64,000 bases of DNA from Yamagishiella unicocca. Taxonomy: Eukaryota; Chlorophyta; Chlorophyceae; Chlamydomonadales; Volvocaceae. Within the stretch, counting starts at the first letter, position 1. Every line of letters begins with the position of its first letter. A model generated the notes under the pieces. That model did no database searches and was not told the DNA's origin. It saw only the letters and a list, made by a program, of their open reading frames with translations. The stretch is from contig BDSL01000159.1 in NCBI GenBank assembly GCA_003116995.1, positions 62,001-126,000 of the forward strand, given 5' to 3'. Positions 23,830 through 34,487 of the stretch are shown here, piece by piece. A program made the position numbers and the translations under genes.

Positions 23830-23888
23830 TTCAGTGTCAGGCGATGCGCCCGGTGGTTCTGCCTTTTGGTCTGGAACTCACCGTAAAA
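23830..23888 (+). mobile_element. LINE family 2 tail relic
   Basis: CAGTGTCAGGCGATGCGCCC, then GGTGGTTCTGCCTTTTGGTCTGGAACTCACCGTAAA in outline, matches the family 2 terminus with several substitutions. No target-site duplication was identified. Confidence 0.6.
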
Positions 23889-24399
23889 AGTACTACTATG
23901 GCATTGTAGGGGTGTGATCCTATGTAGCATATGCAGACTGTGTGCGCGCACACTTGGAACTTAATCGCTTTCCGGATCATTGTAGTCCGAGCCTTGACAG
24001 GCTTATAGCATTTAGGAATGAGTCAGACTTTTCTGTAACTGTCGCCTGCCACATTACGCGACTGACTACGGGACGTCCCACGCGCTGGGAGGCCGCACCT
24101 ACCACAAACGTCCTTGCGATGACGAGGGACTGTGACGAAAAGAATCGCAATGGAAAGGATCGTGGCCAAAAGCCTAGTTCTTAGCGAGGCTGGAATAACA
24201 GCGGAAGGTCCGTTAAAGCGAGAAAACGGACTCAAAAAGGAGCTCTTGGTCCCATCGCACATCATTTAATAGCGAAGATAAGGCAATTAGCCGTTTTGCC
24301 ACTTTGGAGGCCACGGAGGTGCCCTGGAGAGACGCTGGCCTTGGCGGGCAGCATGCGCAGCATGCGTTCGGTTCGCAACCACCGACTACTACCGCCGAC

Positions 24400-24512
24400 A
24401 AAAACATCATTGACATATGAATTTGGACCTCCAAAGGACAGTTGGTAACCCCAAAGGGCAGTTGAACCACACGCCAGCCTCCTCCGACAGTTTGCGCAAC
24501 CAATATCACCAC
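24400..24512 (-). pseudogene. Possible degenerate Ty3-type reverse-transcriptase fragment
   Basis: On the minus strand one frame reads VQLPFGVTNCP and, after a frameshift, another reads SYVNDVFVG. Together they resemble the conserved Ty3/Gypsy reverse-transcriptase block (LPFGLxNAP followed by xxxxNDVF). The stretch is short and frameshifted, with no further RT motif in frame, so this is tentative. Confidence 0.3.
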
Positions 24513-24820
24513 TGAAACACGCGTCGGCTTCGTCTCGGCTTCGCCGATCGTGGCTGCGATTGTAGCTTCGCCTCGGCTTCACCAATCTTGGCTTTTCTAG
24601 GGGTCAAGTTATTTGTCAGTAATGCTTTGGTAGCTGTTACGCTACTTTAGGGGTGCAACTGACCTTAGCGACTAATGCCGTACACGCGCACAGCGGAAAG
24701 GTCATAACTACTATACCAGCATGCCTCACTGTCACATACGGTAATCACCACAAGCCTCATCCAGCCCCGGACAACGGCAGCATCGAAATGCGTACAACCG
24801 TTATGCCCGTCGGATCCCTC

Positions 24821-27800
24821 TTAATGAAAACGCTGCAACCGCCGGCGCCTCAACTCTGCGACTGTCAATGGTTCGGGGTCCGGGAGCTCAACATTTCCTG
24901 ACGCAGGCCCAGCGTTCTCTCCCTGCTTTCCATCGCTGTTGCCGGCGGCAGGGCCTGCGGGCACCACTGGGCTTGCCTGTGAGGGGGCCAGAGTGCTTCT
25001 GCGGCTGGGAGCCGCCGCACCGTTGCCATTGTCGTCATCCTGCATGTCACACAGCAGACGCAAACAAAAACCGGTCGAGGACTATGACCGTATGAGTTCG
25101 CGGCTCCGCGCTACGTCGACGCACGCACCGCGTATCAAGGAAGCCGCCGTCTGTGCTCAAAACCCAAACGCGCTGTACATGCCCACGGCATTCGCGCTCG
25201 CTTGTTTATGCGGCAGACATGTTCAGTTGCATCCGAGCATGGGCGCAACCCGAGGACTGACAATCGGCGTAATCCGGGTTCATAACCCCCCGAAGGAAGC
25301 AGCACTCTCAGGCAGTAGTCCCAGGCCCACGCCACCCCAGCAGAGCCAGGGGTCCCGCGTTCTGAGCCTCAGACTGCTTCGGCGATCTGCTGGATCCGGA
25401 CACGGCACCATCCGTCCCGCTTACCGCGCTATGGACCCACCTCAGCCCGCCACCTCCCCCTTCCTTACCAAGCCACCCTGGGCCGCTCCTGCGCCGCCGG
25501 CTGCTGCCGGTTGGCGCCCGGCTGCTGTCTTACGTGCCTCCGGGACCAGCCGTGATGGATGCGGACCGGCGCCGCTGCTGCCGGCGCCGCTGCGGGTGCC
25601 GCTGCCGCTGCCGCCGCGGCTACCAGTTCCAGGCGCAGCTGCCCATGGGCCAGCATGAGGCGATCCAGAAGGAACGGCGCCGGAACCACCACCTGCGCTG
25701 CCTCCGGCTCCACTGCCGGCACCGGCTCCACTGCTGCCGTTGCCGTCCCGGTGGCCGCCAAGCCTTCCGCCAGAGCTGAAGTACTGGCGCTGGCTCCCAC
25801 CTCCGAAGTTGCCCCTTCCCCTCCGGCCGGAGGGCTGGCGTCCGTCCTGCAAGGCACCGAGTGAGCCGGGCCGCAGGGAGATGTTCCTCATGTCCTGCCC
25901 CCGACTTCCCCGCTGCCACCCCGGCAAAGATGCTGCAGCTGCACCCCCCCCCAAAAACCCTAAAAGCTGAATGCTTGGGGAGAGAGAGGCGCCTGCAACA
26001 AACGGCCAGCCTGGCTGATGCATGAGGTCGCAGACTTGCGTTCCTTCACCGACCCGGTGTCTCTTGCTCGCGGGACCTGTGTCTCGCGTCTGCTCACGTC
26101 CGGCCTGCCTGTGGCACCAGGGCTGCATCTAACGTATCGCACGCCGCTCCACCAGTCAATCCACCAGGGCAAGCCCGCGCAACACGCACGACGCTCCACC
26201 CCTGCTCCGCCACCGCTCTACCACCTCTCTATCACCGCTCCACCCACCGTCGCTGCCGAGATGGCCCTCAGCATCGGCTCCAGCATCCTGACGTGGAGCA
26301 GCCCCGCCAGGATGCCACCCAGGTGGCCAAGGAAGGACGCCCGGGGGTTGAGGAAGGAAGCCAGCAGGAGCTCGACCCAGCAGAGGTACTGCCGGGAAGG
26401 CGCGGTGGGAGGGGGAAAGCAGCGAGGGATCCGGCAGCTTCAGCCAGCACAGGAGCACGCGGGAGGAGTGGGATGGGCTGGAGGGTGAGGCTGTGCCCTC
26501 CTGCAACCGCAGCGTGCCGGTGAAAGTTTGCGCGTGCCCACGCCGGGCGTAAAGTGCCCAACCGTCACATCAGGCACGTCCTAGCAGGTCGCATGTCACC
26601 GTCAGAAACCCAACAAGTTCGTAACAGTTCCTACATAGTCCGGCACGTTCACAGCTGTGCACTCGTCGCTCCGCGCCCTCCCTTAACCTCAATCCTGACG
26701 GGACCAGGGACCACAATACAGCTGTCCTACGCCCGGAGGTCCAAACAGCTGGTTCGCCCGATAATCACGCCGGGCGTGAAATGCCCAAATACTAGAAACT
26801 CGCTAAGTGAGCTGATCGAGGATACTCTGTAACGATGGTAACCCAAAGGGCGACGCTTCCGGCTATTGATCCCAGTGCTCAGCACCGTCCCCCTCTTCCG
26901 CCGTCTGCCGTTGCTCCGCCCCGTCGCCTCCTTCGCCTTCTCCGCCGCCTCCTCATCCCTCTGCTCCCCTACCTTTGTCGGCACAGTGAAGCCCATGATC
27001 TCGCCGCGGCCGGGGGAGTTGTGAGCCAGGACCACCTGTGGCAGGAAGCAGCCAGCGAGCAGTGGGGGGCCGGTGCGGAGCAACTCGGCAGCTACACCTG
27101 CCGCTGAGATGGCGTACCGCCATCACCCGCCACCGTGGGGTGGAAAAGCGCTGCCGACGGCGCCAGGAGGGGCCATCCCGGCTTCCACCGCAGCCACTGG
27201 AGGCGTCTCACGGATCAGGTATCGATCGCCCAGCCCTAGGACATGAATGTGCTTGCTTCCAGGAAACGAACAGCGAGGCATTGGTGACGGTGGTGGTGGT
27301 GATGGTGGTGTTCATGCCGGTGGGTGCGATGGAGGTTATGACAGCTGCAGTGCTGCCGCAAGTGTTTTTGTTGCATGTGGAGCCGCGGCGCCCCAAGTTC
27401 ATAAGGTGCGTCGGTTTCGTTGGCCCAGTTCCTTTCTACCACACCTCCCTGCAGCAGTACCGATGACTGCACCCCTGCATTTCCAAGTGTGTGTACCATA
27501 CGGTCTCCTACTCGGCTTCCCTAGTCCACGGGCTTTCCTCAACGCCCGCAGCAGACGGTGCGGACCACACCGCAGTCGCCCGCGGAGTCGCTCCTCCACA
27601 ACGCAAGTCCATGGCCCATACATGCTTCCAGTGCTTTCCACACAGCTTGCACCTTCCCTCCACCCGGGGTATCACCACCGCGAGGTGGGAGGGCCTCGAA
27701 GGCACCTTCCTCCGCCCGGGTTCTACCCTTTCTTTTCTCTACGTGTCGCCCCACGACCTCCCCACGAACCCTCCTCGCAGGGCCCCCCCCCCAACCCATC

Positions 27801-29705
27801 CAAGCCCACCGCCCCTCGCCCGCTCTGCAGACATCCACCCCCATGACGGCCCAACCCATGGCTCCCACCTTGAGTGCAAAGAGCACTGCGGAGAAGCCCA
27901 CTGCGCACGTGGACCGGTACAGGTACCTGTCTCGAAGACCAAAGAGGGGCAGCGTTTAGAGCCGGGGCAGGCGTGGCATTAGGTGCTGGTGCTGCTACTC
28001 CGCTGCCCGGCAACGCATCAAAACAACCTGCACTACCGCTCACAATTCACTTCCGCGTAATGAACCACACAATGCTTCCTCATCACTTAAGAAGTAAAGA
28101 TCACATAGTACGACAAGCAAGCCAAGCCCAGCCACCCCAGCCCAGAAACCCGCCCACCCGTATGCAGGGATGCAGGCCGCCAGGAGCGCCGCCAGCAGCA
28201 CGGTTATCCCGTGCGACAGGAGCAGCAGCTCAGCAACCAGTGCGGCGAACATGGTGTGTCCGTAGATCGGCTCCAGCTGCACCCCCTGTCAAGAGGCCGC
28301 CAGCCGGCCAGCCAGCCATGCATGCATGTTGATGAAATGGGGCGAAGGGCACGAAGGGCACAAAGCCTCTCTAGCCTGCTGCCGCGACCGTCAGCAAAGC
28401 GGAGAGTGCTCGGTCGAGCAGGGGGACCGGGGAAACCGGGGGCGCTCCTGCATCTGTCAACCACATGCGTCTGGACCGCCCGCTATACCATCAGCTGTCG
28501 AGGGCACCTCCACGAGGTGTCACCTCTCAGTGGGGCTGAGCTCTGAAAAGGCCTTCAGGACGCCGCTTCAGGGAGGGTCCTCGACGCGTGTTACGCGCCC
28601 CGAAACCCCGTACGGCACTGCCACGTCCCTGGTTCGAGCCTTACCTTCCACAACAGGCTCGACATGTTGTAGTAGAGGTGCATCTGTGGTTTCCGGGCGC
28701 GGAGGGGATTATGAGAGGAAAGGGGTGAGGCGGGAGGGAGGGGGGTCGCCTGGCGTGGGGGCTGACGGGGCACCAGTTTGCCACCGCACCAGGCGGGAGG
28801 GGCTTGGGGAGCTTGGGGTGAGGGTGCGGCCCTCCGATCGCAATGGCAAGGTCAGGACAGGGCGGCGGGCTGGCGGGCTGGTGTGCTATGATGTCCGCCT
28901 GTGGCCCCTGATCCCGTCCCCCCACCCCCCGGGTTTTATGCCACCCCCGGTTTCGGCGCCGTAGCTACGGCAGCCTCACATCGTCGGCGTGGAGGAATGC
29001 CGGCACCACCAGCCGGCGCAGGTGGCCGCTCTGAAAGGAGGGGGAGCAATGACGTGGCATGGCATGGCACGGCGCGGTCAGGGCGCGAGGGGATTAGTAA
29101 GAGGTGCGGCCGAGGTATTACTGGTGTGCTTGATCGTGATTGGGGTCACGATTGATTGCTAGCGGTGCGCTGTTGGGGTCGTTTGGGGGCCTGGGTGTGA
29201 CGATGACCCAGTGAGTTGGCGGCGGGGTCTTCCGGCGCCGGAGCTCTCTTACGTGCTCTGGAGTCTCTTCACATCACTCGTAAACATACATAATCAGCAT
29301 CACCGCCTTATGCGCTCGGTGTGGACATGCCACAGGTTCGTTCGTGGAAAGAGCGCCCAACCCCAAAGTCAAGCGCAACGACATCAGGCGGAGCTGCGCA
29401 CGACGTACTTCCAAGATGAGGCGCGGCTGCAGACACAGTCCTCGGATCATCGCGGAAACTTTGGGGGGCAGGATATCCGAAGCCCCAAAGTGGAGGAGGA
29501 CGTTAACTGCGGGGGGCGCAAGGCAGGAGAGCTGGACTGTGGCAAGCCCAGAGTGCATGTACTCGCAAGATGCTGACGGCTTGCCTGCCACCAGCGCGAG
29601 CGTCACGGGGGGCTTGTGCTCGAGCTGCAGCACCCGGTGCCCGAGTTGCGCGAAGAGGAGGACTACGTAGGGGTCCCGACCACGGAAGTGGCGCCGGGGA
29701 TACAT
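24821..29705 (-). CDS. Rhomboid intramembrane protease, RHBDL4/RHBDD1-like
   Basis: Complement of 29585-29705, 29409-29506, 28980-29030, 28645-28683, 28158-28285, 27869-27926, 26973-27035, 26248-26388, 25469-25894 and 24821-25039; about 447 aa. Order as in animal RHBDD1: N-terminal helix with PPVTLALV, LRRLVVPAFLHADD, the rhomboid signature HLYYNMSSLLWKG, a hydrophobic helix pair, serine motif GFSAVLFALK, MGFTVPTK, CWVELLLASFLNP, and histidine motif SFLGHLGGILAG. The Ser and His make the catalytic dyad in the membrane. A low-complexity Gly/Ser/Ala region follows; the final exon ends ELRRRRLQRFH, like the p97/Cdc48-binding motif at the RHBDD1 C-terminus. The family acts in ER-associated degradation. 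Intron 1 (29507-29584) uses a GC donor. Exon 9 is low complexity, so its frame and limits are uncertain; an extra small exon between 25469 and 25039 is possible. Confidence 0.85.
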
Positions 29706-29956
29706 TTGCGTGTTTTTTTGTGCTATGATTGTAATGTATATTTAGACCTTTCTGCGAGTTTCCGGCGTGGAAAGGCGTAACAAGGGTCACAGGGCCCTTG
29801 GGTTGTCTCGCTGTCCCGATGCATCAACCTTTCGGAACACGACCTTCCTAAAAGCGTGTCATAATACATTGATCTTAACTCCGAATTGCCCACAGCGTTC
29901 AGATCTAGGTTGCCTAGCTTGTATGCTGCGATAGACGAAGACTAGGTAGCGGAGTA
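29706..29956. promoter_or_regulatory. Divergent promoter between rhomboid and CLPR4 genes
   Basis: The 251 bp between the two predicted start codons, with the genes reading away from each other. Contains a TGTAATGTATATTTAG A/T-rich stretch around 29731-29746 in otherwise G/C-rich sequence. Both 5' UTRs and core promoters must lie here or overlap. Confidence 0.6.
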
Positions 29957-32691
29957 ATGCAGCGGCTGGCCGGCAGCCACGCGGGCTGCCTGGGCCGCAG
30001 CCATGTACTTGTAGGCAAGAATCTTGGGCCGCAGCGGCTGGTACAGTGCACGAGGCCGTCCCATGGCTCGCGACGAGGAAGCGTGGTTGTCCAGGCGGTG
30101 CGTGCACATGCACTCTGCTGGAATCAGTTAATTACATCCTCAAACGCAATATCCCTGGATCATTTTACGTGCAGCGTAAACTTGCGCATCTGAGGAAGAA
30201 GATGTGGAAGGAGGCGGGGCCGCCACCAGACCTCGCTACACGCCTTTTTACGGAACGAATCATGTACCTGGTGCGTCATGTATAGCATGTGCTGTCACTG
30301 GGTGCGGTGCGACGTGCGCGATGTGTAGGTCGACCTTGGTCGTGCTATGGGTTGTGGCGCGCAGGGCATGCCCATCGACTCGTCTGTTGCGGAGCTGCTC
30401 ACAGCACAGCTGTTTGTATTGGTACAAGAGGCACCGGACCCCATCTTCTTCTACATCAACTCAACGGGCATTGCGGTGCGTGTGTGGGCGATGCTGCGGC
30501 CGGTTGCGTGGCCGAAGCGTCGTGCCCGGTGCCGGCAACGGCGACACATAACCGCGTCCTGTTTGCGGTACAGAAAAACGCAACCAAGTATGGCAATGAG
30601 CACGAGGCCATCGCGGTGTACAATATGATGAAGGGTGTGCAGAAGTTCTGCCCCATCTACACGCTCTGCGTTGGCAACGCCTTCGGGGAGGCCGCTCTCT
30701 TACTGAGCGCTGGGTCACCGGTGAGCCGCGAGGGGGGACTGCGGAAGCGAAGAGGAAGGCGAGGCACTTGATAGGGTTCCAGTCAGCAACGGGGGAGCGG
30801 GGGAGAGGCCGAGTCGCGGCGCTGACGGCACTGCTGGTGACCAGCTGACTCTGCAGTTACATAACCGTCTGCACAACGGTCGAATGGTTGTCATGGTCCC
30901 GGTGACCCCAGACTGCCTGTCGCCTCTGATACCACGCAGCACGTTTCGGTGCGCGACGAGTCCCTTGCAACCTCGCAACCCTTCCTCGCCTCTCTCCCTC
31001 CATCCCCCCCCCTTCACCATCTCCCTTCCCCCCGCTCGCAACCCCGCCACAGGGCAAGCGCGCCTCCCTGCGTTCCTCCACTATCATGCTGCGCCAGCCG
31101 CTGCAGCGGCTGAACGGGATGCAGGCGTCAGACATTGACATTTACCGCAAAATCACGCGTGAAAAGACGCAGACTATGGTGCGGTCGCGAGTGTGGGTTA
31201 GGGATGGAGGGGGTTTGCGATGGTGGTGAGTGGACAGACGGGCCACAGTCCGAGGGACCAATGGGGTTGGGCGCCCTTCCGCGGGTAGGCGGGAGCGGAC
31301 GCGCAGGAGCAGAATATGGTATCGCTGGAATGGCGGTTATGACGCCTAATTGGTATCGGAATTCGAAGGATTGAGGCGGAATGTGTTGTTGGGGACGGCA
31401 GGAGGGTGAAAAAGACGCACGGTCCCGGAGCCACAGTCGCACAGAAACCGCTTCTTAGCCGCTCCTCCCACCGCCACCGAACATCGCCAACGTAGGCCAA
31501 GTACCTGGCGGCATGCACGGGTAAGACGGAGGAGCAGATCGTGACGGACTTCACCCGGCCGCGGTACTTCAACCCGTACGAGGCCGTGACGTACGGCCTG
31601 ATTGACACGGTACGGTACGCGACCTGCAGCGGCCGGCGTTGGTGCAGGAGGGGCTTTGCTCGGGGGCCAATGTTGACTCTCGCAGCCAGATTGCCGCCTC
31701 ATTTTCCTCGCGCTCTCGCCGTCGCATCCGCCCATGCTGTGTGCCCCGAGAATCCTGCCGCCTGCAAATGATCCCAACTCTATCCGTATTGGCTGTCGCA
31801 CCAGTTCGGTTGGTTGAACGCACACGTGCATCCGTTGGGCTTCACTCCGACAGGTTCTGGAGCCGAAGGAGGAACGCGTGGTGTTCAAGGACTGGGAGAA
31901 GATGGGCTCCGAAATCGCGGAGCTGGGGCTGTGGGAGGACGAGGACCAGCCGCTGCCCACCAGTGAGTGGGACTGGAAGGGGGCATCGAGACAACGCGTA
32001 TTACGACCGGGGGGGGGCTGGCAGGAGGGGGAAAGGCGGAGGAGCAGAGCCTGGAAGCTGCTGTGGCATCGAAATCGAAGGCTGCTGTGGCATACCGGTT
32101 GTATGTAAAGGCTCTCACCGAACATCACCATCGCAATGAGGGCGTGCGAATGAGGCAGCAGGGGGACGAGCGCAGCTATCTAATCTGGAAAGGAGGCGAG
32201 GAATCCGTATTCCTATGTGCAAAATCCGTTTGGTTATCCATAACTTGGCGACGAGCGCCAAAGGCCCATGCAGCAAGGAGCGCAGTAGCAAGCAGCGCAA
32301 CAGCAGCGCAGCGTAGGGCCGCTAGGGCGTACAGCGGCTAGGTGCCGACAGCTGCTAGCGGACTTGTGCGCTTGGGAAGGGGGGAAGGGATACGGTGATT
32401 GAGGAGTGATAGCGTGGACAGGGGCGGGGGTGCGCGGACGGGGGTGCGGCTGAAGCGGGGAACAGCAGGCAGCGGCTGAAGCGGTGACCTGGAAGACGAC
32501 TCTTTGGGCGCGAAGAAGAAGTAGCGCCGGGCCTCACAGGGTGCCAGCGGGGACGTTTTCTTCTCCGCGCACCCTCCACCCCCCGCATCCAGCTCCCGCT
32601 GCATCAAGCCGTCCCTCCCCTGCCCCTGCCCCTTTCAGACATCATGTACCCGGGCACCTCGCAATACTGGCGCTCGGACTTTGACGGCTGA
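29957..32691 (+). CDS. CLPR4: Plastid Clp protease non-catalytic subunit ClpR4
   Basis: Exons 29957-30097, 30175-30270, 30365-30475, 30574-30720, 31053-31178, 31496-31609, 31854-31962 and 32639-32691; 298 aa with all phases consistent. Exon 1 is a chloroplast transit peptide (Arg/Ser-rich, ending RRGSVVVQA). The mature part follows plant ClpR4 closely: PPPDLATRLFTERIMYL, FFYINSTGIA, EHEAIAVYNMM, YTLCVGNAFGEAALLLSAG, SSTIMLRQPLQ, FTRPRYFNPYEAVTYGLID. In catalytic ClpP the serine sits where this protein has Gly in NAFGEAA, and the histidine of the IMxHQP block is Arg here. It is therefore a structural, non-proteolytic ring subunit of the stromal Clp core. ClpR4 rather than ClpR2 is favoured by the NAFGEAALLL block. 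TGTAA lies at 33638-33647. Confidence 0.88.
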
Positions 32692-33637
32692 GCTGCTGCA
32701 TCAGCTAACCCCAGCAGCCGCTGCCAGCGTCTGCCTGCCTGCGTCTGCTGACGCTGTGCCATGGCGCCGCCGCAGTCGGCCGCGTGGCGCATCGCGTGAC
32801 GCTGTGGGGTGGGGGCCTGATGCCGCGGGGCAGCAGCCTGGGGCTGTGGCGCCCCGGCGGCTGTGGCTGCAGCGGTGCCTGCGAGAGGGAGCAGTTGGCG
32901 GTGCAGTGGGCCGCAGCGCTCTGGGAGCTGGCCAGGCGACTGGCTGCTGCCGCGGCGGCTGGCTGCAGCGAGGTGAGGTGAGGAGGGAAGCTGCCCTGGT
33001 GACACCTAGCACCGGGGTGCTGCCTGCCGCCTACGGACGACCAACTAGGTGGCCTGCAGCTGCCGGGTCTGGCTCAGCCACTGCGGTGTCCGCCCGTCCG
33101 TCGTCATCGTCGTCAGGGGTGGGCCGTGGTTTTGGCCGTGTGCGATCCTGGACACTGGCCACATTCGATGCATCCTGGCAGCAGCCTGAGGCGTTACGGC
33201 GCAGCGCAGCGCCGGTGACAGTGACCGACAGTGACCTGTAGGTTAGCTTCACCTGGTGCTATCAAACACTGGGAAATGACTGCCGGACGGGTCGGGTCTG
33301 TCCTGGCATTGCTGCTTGGGTATTGCACATTGTGCGCTGCAACGGCGGGCATTGGGCGCACGCGGTTGTGGTTCGTGGCGGTGGTTAGGGTGACAATGTG
33401 GACAGCGGCACCTGGCGCCGTGAGCGCTGCCGTGTACTCCAGTAGCGGCACGGCAGTGTGTGTGTTTGAACGGCAAGTGCCTGGAGGGCTGTGTGACCGG
33501 AGCGCCCGGCCAAGGCGGTGTGTTCGCCTTCTTGGCAGCGGTGCATGGACTGTACGAGTACCGCCCTAGGAGGGTGTCAGGCGCGGGCGTTGAGGCGGGG
33601 TGTTCAGCTCATGTGCCATGTGCATAGCCCTTCACCA

Positions 33638-33647
33638 TGTAATGTAA
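33638..33647 (+). terminator. TGTAA poly(A) signals, CLPR4
   Basis: Two consecutive TGTAA motifs (33638-33642 and 33643-33647), the canonical green-algal polyadenylation signal, on the sense strand of CLPR4 and about 950 nt after its stop. Confidence 0.55.
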
Positions 33648-34387
33648 TTTTAGACGGCGAGCATCATGAACCTGGCTAGATGATGCAGCGAGACGAAGGA
33701 CTAAATGAGAACTGATGAGAAGTAGCATTTGAAAGGCCACAGCGGTAACCGCGTCCATCCGACAAGCCGCAGCGGGTGGCCCGATACCGCGGCACTGGGT
33801 GGGCACAGCCGCGGAACACATGGCGGCGCACTGCTATGGTCATCGGTAATTACGTAGGCGACCTCAGGAGGCAGCATGCACCTCAATAACCGCGTCTAAC
33901 CGTCAACTGGCAACCGGGACAATCAACGGGCATGCAGCGGCCAATCGCCACACCTAAAAGGGCTGCTCTGTATGTCCACCGCCGGCCTAACCTTCAGCGT
34001 TCCGAAGGACAGCAGCGTTTAGGGAAACTGTGGCGCAAGGTTCGAACTCGGTTCGTGCATCCCTCCTCTCGTTTAGATAGTAGCTTAGCAACATGCGGCA
34101 GGTGCAGCGTGATAGCTTAGTGACATGCGCACCAGCGATCAACTCTCAATGGTCATACCTAGTGAGCTAGAAGCGTCCGCGACCCTGGCTTCACGCTCCT
34201 CCCGGTGCGCTGCGGTGCGCTGCACGCATATCTTACGACGTTTCAATGCATGGGGCCATGCAAGATGCGACGCAACGCGCCCCGCTGCACGCGCAAGTGC
34301 ATCGCTCCCCTCCCGCTCCGTCCTTCCCCCTCTGCGCATCTTCCAGGAGCTCCGCCCCAACACGGCGGCTCCAGCTCACCCATGCAT

Positions 34388-34392
34388 TTACA
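34388..34392 (-). terminator. TGTAA poly(A) signal, pseudokinase-like gene
   Basis: TTACA on the plus strand (TGTAA on the minus) about 96 nt beyond the stop codon at 34488-34490. Confidence 0.55.
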
Positions 34393-34487
34393 CGATGCCA
34401 CTCCAGGGGCGCTTCCCGTCCAAACCACGCCCCCCGTTCGCTGGCCCCCCCTCATGCGGATTCGCAGGTTCTTTTGTAAAATCCCCC

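Larger units (their letters stand above)
23042..24820. other. Intergenic region with retroelement relics
   Basis: Downstream of paralogue 4 and downstream of the rhomboid gene (convergent). It contains a LINE family 2 tail relic (23830-23888) and a possible degenerate reverse-transcriptase fragment (24400-24512). No supported gene. Confidence 0.5.
32692..34487. other. CLPR4 3' UTR and convergent intergenic region
   Basis: About 0.95 kb of G/C-rich sequence follows the CLPR4 stop before two TGTAA motifs at 33638-33647, then intergenic DNA up to the pseudokinase gene, which arrives from the opposite side. Long frames such as that at 32681-33241 look like G/C-bias artefacts and carry no recognisable domain. 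Confidence 0.5.

Noticed and set aside
25442..26128. 228-codon Gly/Ser-rich ORF as an independent gene
   Set aside because: It is the low-complexity exon of the rhomboid gene extended into an intron; only 25469-25894 is used in the model.
32681..33241. 186-codon ORF after CLPR4
   Set aside because: G/C-rich 3' UTR sequence before the TGTAA signals; biased composition and no domain.
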